Assembly (NCBI GenBank): GCA_030638765.1 | Contig: DAOWDZ010000065.1 | Coordinates: 1 to 6,442, forward strand | Direction of reading: 5' to 3' | From: Desulfocapsa sp. | Lineage (GTDB): Bacteria > Desulfobacterota > Desulfobulbia > Desulfobulbales > Desulfocapsaceae | DNA length: 6,442 bases | Shown here: positions 1-6,211 of the stretch, piece by piece | Position numbering within the stretch: the stretch's first letter is position 1 | Layout: every line of letters starts with the position of its first letter | Translations under genes and position numbers: made by a program | The notes under the pieces: generated by a model | What the model saw: the letters and a program-made list of their open reading frames with translations, nothing else | What the model was told of the DNA's origin: nothing | Database searches by the model: none

Positions 1-719
1 CCCCAACGATAGGCATATCCCAATGTAACTCCGTCAAACGGCCAATCCATAAAGGAGGCAGGGGTGGCCATGCGCTCATCGGCACCCATGCGAATTTGTG
101 CAGGAGGGCCGTCAGTGGTGGGACGACGACCAATGGAGAACCAGACGGGGCTACCACCAATGTTATTCCAGTTTACGTAGGCACGGTCAACGCGGAGAGC
201 ACTGTCTGAAGGAGTTCGGGTGGTGTTACCATCCCAGTCAGGAAAAATTTGACCGTTTCCATTTGCACCGGAACCATAGATATTACCCTGGGATCCCCAG
301 GCCTTATACATGGCAAGACGTGCTTTAAAATCTACATTTTCAGTACCTTTAACACGCATGTTCAGACGAAAACGATTAGTTATGGCAGTATCATTACTGA
401 CATCAGCTCCGGAGGCATTTGTTGCTGTATAGGAGTCCAGGCGGGTACGGAAATCACCATAAAATTTAATACGGGCGGCAAGATCCCATGAATCAGAACG
501 ATCCTCAAGGTCACCAACGGTAGCTGCAAGGTCATTAAAATCTTCCTTGCTCACGGCACCAGCGCCTTCAGCCATCTGAGCTTTCAGTTGATCCAACTGC
601 ATGCTCAATTCTTCGATTTTTCGTTCCAGATCATTGGCGTTTGCTCCACCACTTGCAGAGGCTACTGCAGGTAGTGCAATAAGACCAGCAAGAGCCAACA
701 TGGAAAATTTTTTTACCAT
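1..719 (-). CDS. DUF3373-like outer-membrane porin, 5' part only (runs off left edge)
   Basis: This is the N-terminal 239 codons of an exported outer-membrane beta-barrel protein; the rest lies beyond position 1. The start is ATG at 719-717, with a strong AAGGAG ribosome site about 8 nt upstream. Residues 1-22 form a signal peptide (MVKK, a hydrophobic core, then a VASA cleavage site). Residues 30-50 form a short coiled coil (DLERKIEELSMQLDQLKAQM), as in many delta-proteobacterial porins that anchor to the wall or trimerise. From about residue 83 there are alternating strands rich in aromatic and basic residues (RIKFYGDFRTRL, NRFRLNMRVKG, ARLAMYKAWG, RVDRAYVNW). The segment FSIGRRPTTDGPP resembles the DUF3373 family of putative porins. 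No stop interrupts the frame. The likely role is passive solute transport across the outer membrane; the substrate is unknown. Another porin family of similar design cannot be excluded. Confidence 0.85.
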   Translation of the reverse strand, partial: MVKKFSMLALAGLIALPAVASASGGANANDLERKIEELSMQLDQLKAQMAEGAGAVSKEDFNDLAATVGDLEDRSDSWDLAARIKFYGDFRTRLDSYTATNASGADVSNDTAITNRFRLNMRVKGTENVDFKARLAMYKAWGSQGNIYGSGANGNGQIFPDWDGNTTRTPSDSALRVDRAYVNWNNIGGSPVWFSIGRRPTTDGPPAQIRMGADERMATPASFMDWPFDGVTLGYAYRW

Positions 720-750
720 CTTGATTTCTCCTTCCTTTATATTGTTACGA

Positions 751-773
751 TTCGGCCCTCCTGAAAAGCCGAA
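751..773 (-). promoter_or_regulatory. Leader hairpin upstream of the porin gene, AGGAGG in loop
   Basis: A perfect 6-bp inverted repeat (TTCGGC / GCCGAA) with an 11-nt loop lies 32 nt upstream of the porin start. Read on the minus strand, the loop carries AGGAGG, a full Shine-Dalgarno sequence not followed by a close start codon. The real ribosome site is a second purine run next to the ATG. It could be an mRNA-stabilising stem or a ribosome standby site. No run of T follows, so it is not a terminator. The function is inferred only from position. Confidence 0.4.
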
Positions 774-789
774 CAAGATGTCTGACTTG

Positions 790-819
790 ATATTAAAAAA
801 TAACAAATCAGGCCTTCAA
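790..819 (-). promoter_or_regulatory. Candidate proximal sigma70-type promoter for the porin gene
   Basis: On the minus strand a TTGAAG -35-like box (819-814) and a TAATAT -10-like box (795-790) are separated by 18 bp. Each matches four of six consensus bases. Transcription would start near 783 and give a leader of about 65 nt containing the hairpin at 751-773. In AT-rich DNA such matches occur by chance, so this is tentative. Confidence 0.3.
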
Positions 820-891
820 TTTCACACTGTCCCCAAACAGGCACAATTACAATAGTGGCAATGTGTACAAAAAATTTAACTTCGATACATT

Positions 892-920
892 GTAGTATCT
901 CATTTGATCGTCAGTGTCAA
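892..920 (-). promoter_or_regulatory. Candidate distal promoter with consensus -35 TTGACA
   Basis: On the minus strand a perfect TTGACA (920-915) is followed after 17 bp by TACTAC (897-892), a poor -10 box. A better-looking TACAAT (894-889) sits at a 20-bp spacing, which is long. If used, it would give the porin gene a leader of roughly 170 nt. The strong -35 and weak -10 could suit an activator-dependent promoter, but this is speculation from sequence alone. Confidence 0.3.
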
Positions 921-935
921 CCGAATATCCTTGTT

Positions 936-959
936 TTCTTTATGGTTCATCATAAAGAA
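936..959. repeat. 9-bp perfect inverted repeat (TTCTTTATG / CATAAAGAA)
   Basis: Arms 936-944 and 951-959 are perfect reverse complements around a 6-nt spacer. It lies just upstream (minus sense) of the distal porin promoter candidate and 75 nt past the end of the GNAT gene. The stem is AT-rich and neither side has a T tract, so an intrinsic terminator is unlikely. A protein-binding dyad or a weak 3'-end processing hairpin for the upstream operon are both possible. Confidence 0.45.
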
Positions 960-960
960 G

Positions 961-999
961 CATATTGCTTGGCAGCCCTATTTTTTTCCCTGCAATATG
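961..999. repeat. 8-bp perfect inverted repeat (CATATTGC / GCAATATG)
   Basis: Arms 961-968 and 992-999 are perfect reverse complements separated by 23 nt. The repeat directly abuts the one at 936-959. Together they fill most of the space between the GNAT stop and the distal porin promoter candidate. The spacer includes a T7 run in the plus sense. Its wide spacing suits two operator half-sites better than a terminator stem. No known operator motif was recognised. Confidence 0.4.
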
Positions 1000-1033
1000 T
1001 TGTGAAGAAGGGATTTTCATATAAACGACATGG

Positions 1034-1537
1034 CTACAAAAAGGTTTTGGTGAGTATTGTTTTCTTTACCCCATTACGTATGGTCTTGCCTTGAATCGAA
1101 TAGTGAAAACAGTTCTGATACCAGTCAGCCATCTGGTGGGTGACAATCCAAATACCGGGAAGCTTTTTATGACGCGCCCAGTTTTCCCAGTTTGCGACAA
1201 GTTTTGAGGCTATACCCTGGCGCCTGAATTCCGGAAGAACCATTAGTCCTGTACCGCAGGCGTAATTTTTAATAAGTTCAGTTGTTACTGTATTCGAGTC
1301 GTGTGGCGGTGGAGAACTGTCTATTACAGTTGCAAAAGCAATAGAAGTTTCCTGGTATTGGGCGAGAAAAAGGGCGCGGTCAGCTTTTAGAGCGTAGCGT
1401 TGAATCTTGTCCAGAAAAACATGGGTGAAGTCAGGATCCATGTCTCTTTTCAGATCATGGAATGCCCTGTCAACATCCCTTGAAGTGGCGGTTATAGTAT
1501 GACAGGCATCACGATGGATTGTCGTTTTAGAGATCAT
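1034..1537 (-). CDS. GNAT-family N-acetyltransferase
   Basis: A 167-residue protein expected to transfer an acetyl group from acetyl-CoA to an amine; the substrate is unknown. It is a single GNAT domain of normal length. The segment GTGLMVLPEFRRQGIASKLV (95-114) is the beta4/alpha3 acetyl-CoA pyrophosphate-binding motif, with RRQGIA at 105-110. Near the C-terminus MADWYQNCFHYSIQGKTI resembles the family's usual WY..-Gly-Phe segment, with Cys-Phe in place of Gly-Phe. No signal peptide is seen, so it should be cytoplasmic. ATG at 1537 is taken as the start; a TTG lies directly before it at 1540. No clear ribosome site is seen, and the gene overlaps the 3' end of the lipoprotein gene by 11 nt, so translational coupling is likely. 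It is the last gene of the srkA cluster. Confidence 0.82.
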   Translation of the reverse strand: MISKTTIHRDACHTITATSRDVDRAFHDLKRDMDPDFTHVFLDKIQRYALKADRALFLAQYQETSIAFATVIDSSPPPHDSNTVTTELIKNYACGTGLMVLPEFRRQGIASKLVANWENWARHKKLPGIWIVTHQMADWYQNCFHYSIQGKTIRNGVKKTILTKTFL

Positions 1538-2108
1538 CAAGAATGTCTATTTTTTTACTGCTGTATTCCTCTTTCGTTATGAGTTTCTGTTTGCGGAGAA
1601 TTTCAAGCATTTGCAATCGCTGTTCAATGGATTGGGGATTTGACGCAGGAGTAAATGATGGTGTACCCGTTGTTTCAATAGGTTTTTCCTTGGTGTCACG
1701 TACAGGAAGGGCACGTAGAGAGATGGAGATTACCTGCTCCATCCAGGAACATTTTCGATTCTTGAGGTTGCAGAACGCTCCCTTGCTGTCATCGATTTCA
1801 GAAGTCCAGATCAGGCTGCCACTGAGATTAATCACTTCTCCGCTTCCTTTTATCTTTGCTTTAATAAGAGATTGAAGTTCTTTTTGTGTTGGCATGCGCC
1901 AGTCCTGAAATCCGCCACTGCTATAGGTCTTGCAATAATCAACGGCATCCTGCCAGGTAATATCTTCCCGGTTATCAGTGGTGGCCCACATGAGTTCTGA
2001 TTCCTTATCGAGTGCCGTTTCGTTTTCTATTGTGAACTGTTCTTTTTTGACATCATCGGCACATCCGGAAAGTATTATGAAGCAGAGGGTAAGTAGCCAT
2101 ATATGCAT
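1527..2108 (-). CDS. Lipoprotein with DUF1566 (Lcl-type) domain and C-terminal SHOCT-like segment
   Basis: A 193-residue putative lipoprotein. The first 16 residues are a short lipoprotein signal ending in the lipobox LSGC, so Cys16 should be lipidated. The +2 residue is Ala, which favours the outer membrane under the E. coli rule. Residues about 25-138 match the DUF1566/Lcl domain: LMWATTDN, WQDAVDYCKTY, then FQDWRMPTQKELQSLI (67-82), IWTSE and LRALPVRD. After a Pro/Thr-rich linker (139-158), residues 160-193 resemble a SHOCT segment (LEILRKQKLITKEEYSSKK). The frame is open up to a GTG at 2174 that overlaps the srkA stop. ATG 2108 is preferred because it puts the lipobox in place and has a GGGAG site 8 nt upstream. 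The biochemical role is unknown; an envelope binding or assembly role is inferred. Confidence 0.8.
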   Translation of the reverse strand: MHIWLLTLCFIILSGCADDVKKEQFTIENETALDKESELMWATTDNREDITWQDAVDYCKTYSSGGFQDWRMPTQKELQSLIKAKIKGSGEVINLSGSLIWTSEIDDSKGAFCNLKNRKCSWMEQVISISLRALPVRDTKEKPIETTGTPSFTPASNPQSIEQRLQMLEILRKQKLITKEEYSSKKIDILDDL

Positions 2109-2170
2109 TGTTTTTCTCCCGGGAGATTGATGTTTGAGTGGGTAATATTGTGTGAATTCAGTTTGTGTTT

Positions 2171-3184
2171 TCACATCATATTTCCAAGTGCTCCATCGCC
2201 TTTTTGTATTCTTTTGAGCTGGTCTTCAAGATCATTAATCTCAATCTCCCAGTATTCTTTTGACCCAAATCCTGGAAAAAGAGGTGCTGTACCATCAGCA
2301 ATGAACTGATGAGTTAACCAGGCGATGTAGTGCAGGAAGCGCATGGCACGCAGTGGTTCAATAAGGCGAAGAGTGCGTCTGTCAAAATGGTGAAATGTTT
2401 CATATCCTTCAAGGAAGAGGTCAATTTCAAGAAGGGATTCCCGTGGGGTTCCGGGGAGTAGCATCCAGAGATCCTGAATGGGTGTTCCCATTACCATATC
2501 ATCAAAGTCAATGAGAAAAAATGATTCTCCCGGGCGATAAATGATATTGGAGAAATGGCAGTCACCGTGAATTCTTCCAAGTGGCACTCCTTCAAACGCT
2601 GGTGTTATTTCAGCGAGTAATTCTTTGCAAAGGGAGGAAAATTGTGAAGCTACAGGAGCCTGACTGATAACATTACTTTCGAGAATAAATGCAACTTGAT
2701 CCTGAGTTGACTGGCCTGGTAGCATTGTTATTCGGTCACTGGATGGATGCACAGCACCAACGGCATGACTACGACCCAGCAGACGTCCTATTTCCAGCCA
2801 TTGATCTTCGTTGAATTCATCGTAACTGCGTCCACCGCAACGGGGGAAAATACTGAAATAGAGACCATCCTGTTCCCCAAGAGTTTCGCCATTGCTAAGG
2901 TGCATAGGGGGAATTACCGGGATTTCCTGCTGGTCAAGTTCGAGCAGAAAATCATGTTCGTCCTGCAGGGCAGCTTTGGACCAGCGTTTCGGTCTGTAGA
3001 ATTTAACAACCAGCCCTTTGCCATCAGCGGTTTCAAGTTCAAAGACCCGGTTTATATAACTGTTGAGTTGTCTGCAGAGATTGCTGCAGGGTACATCAAG
3101 TGCACCTTCAACAAGGTTGAGTATTGTGTCCGGGTCGAGTTTGGGAAATGCACCGGGATGGAGAGTGTTATCAGGAGAATCCAT
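2171..3184 (-). CDS. srkA: Stress response kinase A (SrkA/RdoA/YihE), Ser/Thr protein kinase
   Basis: A 337-residue cytoplasmic kinase of the aminoglycoside-phosphotransferase/choline-kinase fold, close to the length of E. coli SrkA (328). In E. coli this kinase protects cells from stress-induced death and counteracts the MazEF toxin pathway. Family hallmarks are collinear: LNSYINRVFEL (40-50), VVKFYRPKRW with the ATP-binding Lys61 (59-68), the catalytic loop HGDCHFSN (206-213; Asp208, Asn213), the metal-binding IDFDD (225-229), PIQDLWMLLPG, and IEPLRAMRFLHYIAWL. All key catalytic residues are present, so it should be active. The start is ATG 3184, with only a weak purine stretch upstream. 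It heads the cluster with the lipoprotein gene 62 nt downstream. In E. coli srkA is co-transcribed with dsbA; that partner is absent here, but an envelope gene again follows it. Confidence 0.93.
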   Translation of the reverse strand: MDSPDNTLHPGAFPKLDPDTILNLVEGALDVPCSNLCRQLNSYINRVFELETADGKGLVVKFYRPKRWSKAALQDEHDFLLELDQQEIPVIPPMHLSNGETLGEQDGLYFSIFPRCGGRSYDEFNEDQWLEIGRLLGRSHAVGAVHPSSDRITMLPGQSTQDQVAFILESNVISQAPVASQFSSLCKELLAEITPAFEGVPLGRIHGDCHFSNIIYRPGESFFLIDFDDMVMGTPIQDLWMLLPGTPRESLLEIDLFLEGYETFHHFDRRTLRLIEPLRAMRFLHYIAWLTHQFIADGTAPLFPGFGSKEYWEIEINDLEDQLKRIQKGDGALGNMM

Positions 3185-3309
3185 AAACTGTTCTTTTTGT
3201 TTGCTGGCTTGTTTATATTACGTATATTATTTGAATGTGCAGAGAATAGCACAGATTTGAGCGCAGGTCTTGACTAACGTTCAGTAAAAAACCTAAATAG
3301 AGAAGAGAT
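3185..3309. promoter_or_regulatory. Divergent promoter region between srkA and the VanZ-family gene
   Basis: A 125-bp AT-rich spacer between two diverging genes, so it must carry promoters for both. On the plus strand TTGACT (3270-3275) and a poor TAAATA (3294-3299) are 18 bp apart, just before the purine-rich AGAGAAGAG ribosome site and the ATG at 3310. On the minus strand two TAATATA -10-like elements arise from a direct repeat TATATTA (3214-3220 and 3223-3229, period 9 bp), but I found no matching -35 box. Exact promoters are uncertain. Confidence 0.4.
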
Positions 3310-3828
3310 ATGCAAAAAATATGGAGTATTGGCTGGATTTTTTCTCTTTTATCCATCCCGCTTTTGTCATTTTATGGACGCTCGCTTCAGGGAAGTATCA
3401 TAGGACATTTTTCTCCCGAAAGCCTGCAGTTTTACCTGGCACTGTCTTTTACGGGAGTGATATGTGCCTATGGTATTGTTCTTTTAAGAGCTAATGTAAA
3501 TCCATATCGTTACCATCTGCTTTGGGTTGCAGCCCTTGCTCTGTTTTTTTATATAAGTCTGCCATTTGTTGAAAAAATCCATATTGGACTCTTTGGTCTG
3601 TTTGGATTTCTGAGCCAGAGAAATTTTGAACAGATAGCAGCCGCGTTGTTTTCCGTTGCTGTTTCATTTCTGGACGAACTCTTTCAACATTTTCTTGCAG
3701 CCAGAGTGGGAGACTGGCGTGATGTCTGGTTAAATCTTTTTTCAGCGTCTCTTGGAATGTTTCTCGCCTACCTGATTTTTGAAGAACGTTGCCATAATCC
3801 CTCTTTGAAGGAATGCGGAAATGAATAG
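3310..3828 (+). CDS. VanZ-family integral membrane protein
   Basis: A 172-residue inner-membrane protein with about four hydrophobic segments (near residues 5-22, 40-60, 68-87 and 108-157, the last probably split in two). The VanZ-family signature is present: EKIHIGLFG (88-96), matching the family's conserved Asp/Glu-Lys...His segment, and SFLDELFQHFLAARVGDWRD (119-138) followed by NLFSASLG, matching the DE..Q.F..R..D...N...G pattern. VanZ itself gives low-level teicoplanin resistance by an unsettled mechanism. Most family members have no known function, so resistance should not be assumed. The start follows a purine-rich AGAGAAGAG. The stop overlaps the next gene by 8 nt, so the two are probably translated together. 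Confidence 0.8.
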   Translation: MQKIWSIGWIFSLLSIPLLSFYGRSLQGSIIGHFSPESLQFYLALSFTGVICAYGIVLLRANVNPYRYHLLWVAALALFFYISLPFVEKIHIGLFGLFGFLSQRNFEQIAAALFSVAVSFLDELFQHFLAARVGDWRDVWLNLFSASLGMFLAYLIFEERCHNPSLKECGNE

Positions 3829-4699
3829 TAAACAGAAGGACGCTTCGTTGAGACCATTGTTCTTTATCTGTTTTTTAGTAAGTATGCTGTTTTCTCACGG
3901 GGCAAGTTATGCCTTGGGATTACGTATTGTAATGCTTGATGTGGGAATGGGACAGAGTGTGTTGCTGGTGGAAGACAATCATGGATTATTGGTGGATACC
4001 GGTCTTGCCGAATACACCCCGCATATTTTGGAAAGAATGAAGTTTTACGGCGTTGAGAAGCTTGATTATCTACTCCTCAGTCATCTTCATGCTGATCATG
4101 CAGCAGGATATTTTAAAATACGGGAAGTATGGCCGAAAACCGCCGTGTTTGATAGTTGTGCGCTTCCTGAAGGGCTTCATCCAAGTGAAGAAAACAGTTA
4201 TGTGAAGCTTCGTGGTGTTCTTGAAAAGGATTTTTTGCACGAATGCCTATCAGCAGGAGATACCATTTCCTGGCAGGGTCATAAGTTACATGTTTTATGG
4301 CCAATGGGTTTACAGCAGGAGAATTTGAATCAGAGCTCTCTTGTCCTTTTATTGCTCACACAGGAGAACCAGAGTGTATTGATAATGGGGGATGTGGATA
4401 AGAACGTGGAAAAGAGGCTGATTGATCCACTACAAAAGTTTCTTAGTCACGGTGTTGATATTTTCGTTGCGGGTCATCATGCTGCTAGTAACAGTTGCGA
4501 TTCGGAATTTCTTGATATACTGAATCCCAGGGTTTCACTTATTTCTGTGGGCAGAGATAACGTGCTTGGATATCCGGCAGAAAATAGTGTGAGTGTACTT
4601 GAAAAGCATAGTGATAAGGTACAGCGAACCGACGAAGATGGCGAAATTTGTTATGTTTTAACTTCAGAAAGAGTTGTTCCCTGCACCACATTGAAGTAA
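3821..4699 (+). CDS. Exported ComEC/Rec2-type metallo-beta-lactamase-fold hydrolase
   Basis: A 292-residue stand-alone MBL-fold protein. Residues 12-31 are a signal peptide or membrane anchor (LFFICFLVSMLF, then a possible ASYA cleavage site), placing the enzyme outside the cytoplasm. The mature part follows the C-terminal domain of the DNA-uptake protein ComEC: LDVGMGQSVLLV (39-50), LLVDTG (56-61), the metal motif HLHADH (88-93), LHVLWP (156-161), NQSSLVLLL (170-178), IMGDVD (188-193) and GHHAASNS (218-225). All expected metal ligands appear present. ComEC's channel domain is absent, so this is not a competence channel. Possible substrates include nucleic acids or other phosphoesters; none can be inferred. 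An AAGGA ribosome site lies inside the preceding VanZ gene, which it overlaps by 8 nt. Confidence 0.85.
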   Translation: MNSKQKDASLRPLFFICFLVSMLFSHGASYALGLRIVMLDVGMGQSVLLVEDNHGLLVDTGLAEYTPHILERMKFYGVEKLDYLLLSHLHADHAAGYFKIREVWPKTAVFDSCALPEGLHPSEENSYVKLRGVLEKDFLHECLSAGDTISWQGHKLHVLWPMGLQQENLNQSSLVLLLLTQENQSVLIMGDVDKNVEKRLIDPLQKFLSHGVDIFVAGHHAASNSCDSEFLDILNPRVSLISVGRDNVLGYPAENSVSVLEKHSDKVQRTDEDGEICYVLTSERVVPCTTLK

Positions 4700-4707
4700 T
4701 CTTTCAC

Positions 4708-4733
4708 AAAAGTATTTGCTTGAAATTACTTTT
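4708..4733 (+). repeat. Small AT-rich hairpin between the MBL and radical SAM genes
   Basis: A perfect 7-bp inverted repeat (AAAAGTA 4708-4714, TACTTTT 4727-4733) with a 12-nt loop fills the 54-nt gap before the radical SAM gene. The stem can extend by three A-T pairs with one bulge. It has few G-C pairs and no clean T tract, so at best it is a weak attenuator or processing site. The ribosome site of the next gene (AGAGGT) lies just after it at about 11 nt from the ATG, a long spacing. No convincing promoter was found in the gap. Confidence 0.35.
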
Positions 4734-4753
4734 AAAAGAGGTCTGAAAAAAAG

Positions 4754-6211
4754 ATGGAAAATAGTGAAATATTTGCCTGGGAATCTGAACTGGCTCGTCT
4801 CAAGAAAGCTTCAAAGATGCTTGAAGATACAGATGTCCCAACACTTCCAATCCATGATGGATCGCTTTGTCTGAACCCCACCCTCAATATTCTGGTTATG
4901 GACTGGAAAAATCTTTGTGCCTTTCTAGACAATACACAATCAGCTCCTGCTCCTGAAAAGGGAGTGGAGCTGGTTCTTCTATTTAAAAAGCCGGGTGATG
5001 GTTCAACCCATGTTGTTCCTGCAACAAAACAACAGCTGCTCGCTCTAAAAATACTGACTGAAGATCTCGATTATCATGCGGTGGCACTCGAGGCAGGTGT
5101 CGTTATCGGAAAGGTTGATGCGGCCATCGAAGCGGCATGCAAACAAGGGATTTTGCTCTCCCCTCCATCAAAAATTGTTCGGTCGGAGACACATTACCCT
5201 GATACGGGCCGGGATGGCTGGCAACGTCACCTCAAATCAGATTATTTCACCCTGCAGTGGCATGTAACTCAGGCCTGTGATCTCCATTGTAAGCACTGTT
5301 ATGACAGGTCGTCTATTTCACCATTGACCTTGGAGCAGGGCATAACAATTCTTGATCAGTTTCGAGATTTTGTACTTAAACAGAATGTTCAGGGCCAGGT
5401 TACCTTCACCGGTGGTAATCCACTGTTGTATGAGCATTTTGAAGAACTCTATAGAGAAGCGGCAAAACGGAATTTTACCATAGCGATTCTTGGTAATCCA
5501 ACCACAAAAGAGGTTGTTGAGTCTTTGCAAAATATTCAGCAATTATCCTTTTATCAGGTGAGTCTTGAAGGATTACCTGAACATAATGATTCCATTCGTG
5601 GAGAGGGCCATTTTGAACGAATTATGGAGTTTCTTGAGATTCTGGATGAGCTTTCCATATATTCCATGGTGATGTTGACACTGACTCGTGAAAACATGGG
5701 ACAGGTTCTGGAACTTGCTGAAATTCTCCGTGGAAAGGTCGATCTCTTCACATTTAACCGTCTTTCTCAAACGGGTGAAGGGGCAACTCTTGCAACAGCA
5801 GCAAAAGAAGAATACCAGGAATTTTTACAGGAATACCTGAATGCTGCAAAATCTAATTCCACAATGGCTTTAAAGGATAATCTGATTAATATCATTAAAT
5901 CTGATCACGAGGAGAAATTGTTTGGAGGATGCACTGGATTTGGTTGTGGAGCCGCTTTTAATTTCTGTTCACTACTGCCAAACGGAGATATGCATGCCTG
6001 TCGTAAGTTTCAGTCGCCCATTGGTAATGTGCTGGAATCTTCACTGCTGGAATTATATAATTCAGAAAAAGCAGAACAATATCGAATGGGGCCTTCAGAG
6101 TGTAGAGGATGTAGAATTCGTCCAGTCTGCGGCGGGTGTCAGGCTGTTATTCAATCCAGTGGGCTGAACATAACACTCAATAAAGATCCCTATTGCTTTA
6201 TTAAGGATTGA
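4754..6211 (+). CDS. Radical SAM/SPASM peptide maturase, SbtM-like
   Basis: A 485-residue enzyme expected to modify a ribosomally made peptide by radical chemistry. Residues about 70-150 look like a PqqD-like winged-helix peptide-recognition domain (VPATKQQLLALKIL...VDAAIEAACKQGILL). The radical SAM core begins near 160. C175-x3-C179-x2-C182 (CDLHCKHC) binds the SAM cluster, and FTGGNPLLY (218-226) is the SAM-binding GGxP-type motif, with Asn inserted as GGNP. The C-terminal SPASM region holds C393, C398, C405, C416, C450, C453, C459, C462 and C481, enough for two auxiliary Fe-S clusters. The text around TLQWHVTQ, QVTFTGGNPLLY and LLPNGDMHACRKF resembles, from memory, the SbtM family of thio(seleno)oxazole-type peptide maturases. 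Radical SAM/SPASM is certain; SbtM is probable. No precursor peptide gene is visible here. Confidence 0.88.
   Translation: MENSEIFAWESELARLKKASKMLEDTDVPTLPIHDGSLCLNPTLNILVMDWKNLCAFLDNTQSAPAPEKGVELVLLFKKPGDGSTHVVPATKQQLLALKILTEDLDYHAVALEAGVVIGKVDAAIEAACKQGILLSPPSKIVRSETHYPDTGRDGWQRHLKSDYFTLQWHVTQACDLHCKHCYDRSSISPLTLEQGITILDQFRDFVLKQNVQGQVTFTGGNPLLYEHFEELYREAAKRNFTIAILGNPTTKEVVESLQNIQQLSFYQVSLEGLPEHNDSIRGEGHFERIMEFLEILDELSIYSMVMLTLTRENMGQVLELAEILRGKVDLFTFNRLSQTGEGATLATAAKEEYQEFLQEYLNAAKSNSTMALKDNLINIIKSDHEEKLFGGCTGFGCGAAFNFCSLLPNGDMHACRKFQSPIGNVLESSLLELYNSEKAEQYRMGPSECRGCRIRPVCGGCQAVIQSSGLNITLNKDPYCFIKD

Noticed and set aside
98..855. Three plus-strand open frames over the left part of the window
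   Set aside because: They are antisense shadows of the porin gene, which has a signal peptide, a ribosome site and beta-barrel-type sequence.
936..999. The paired inverted repeats as an intrinsic terminator for the srkA cluster
   Set aside because: Neither stem is G-C rich and neither is followed by a T tract in the minus sense.
855..1094. A 79-codon plus-strand frame across the porin upstream region
   Set aside because: No ribosome site, no recognisable protein pattern, and it runs through the inverted repeats and into the GNAT 3' end.
2747..3277. A 176-codon plus-strand frame
   Set aside because: It is antisense to srkA, whose kinase motifs are unmistakable.
3310..3828. Glycopeptide resistance gene vanZ
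   Set aside because: The family match is real, but no van cluster genes are present and most VanZ-family proteins in Gram-negative bacteria have no known link to resistance.
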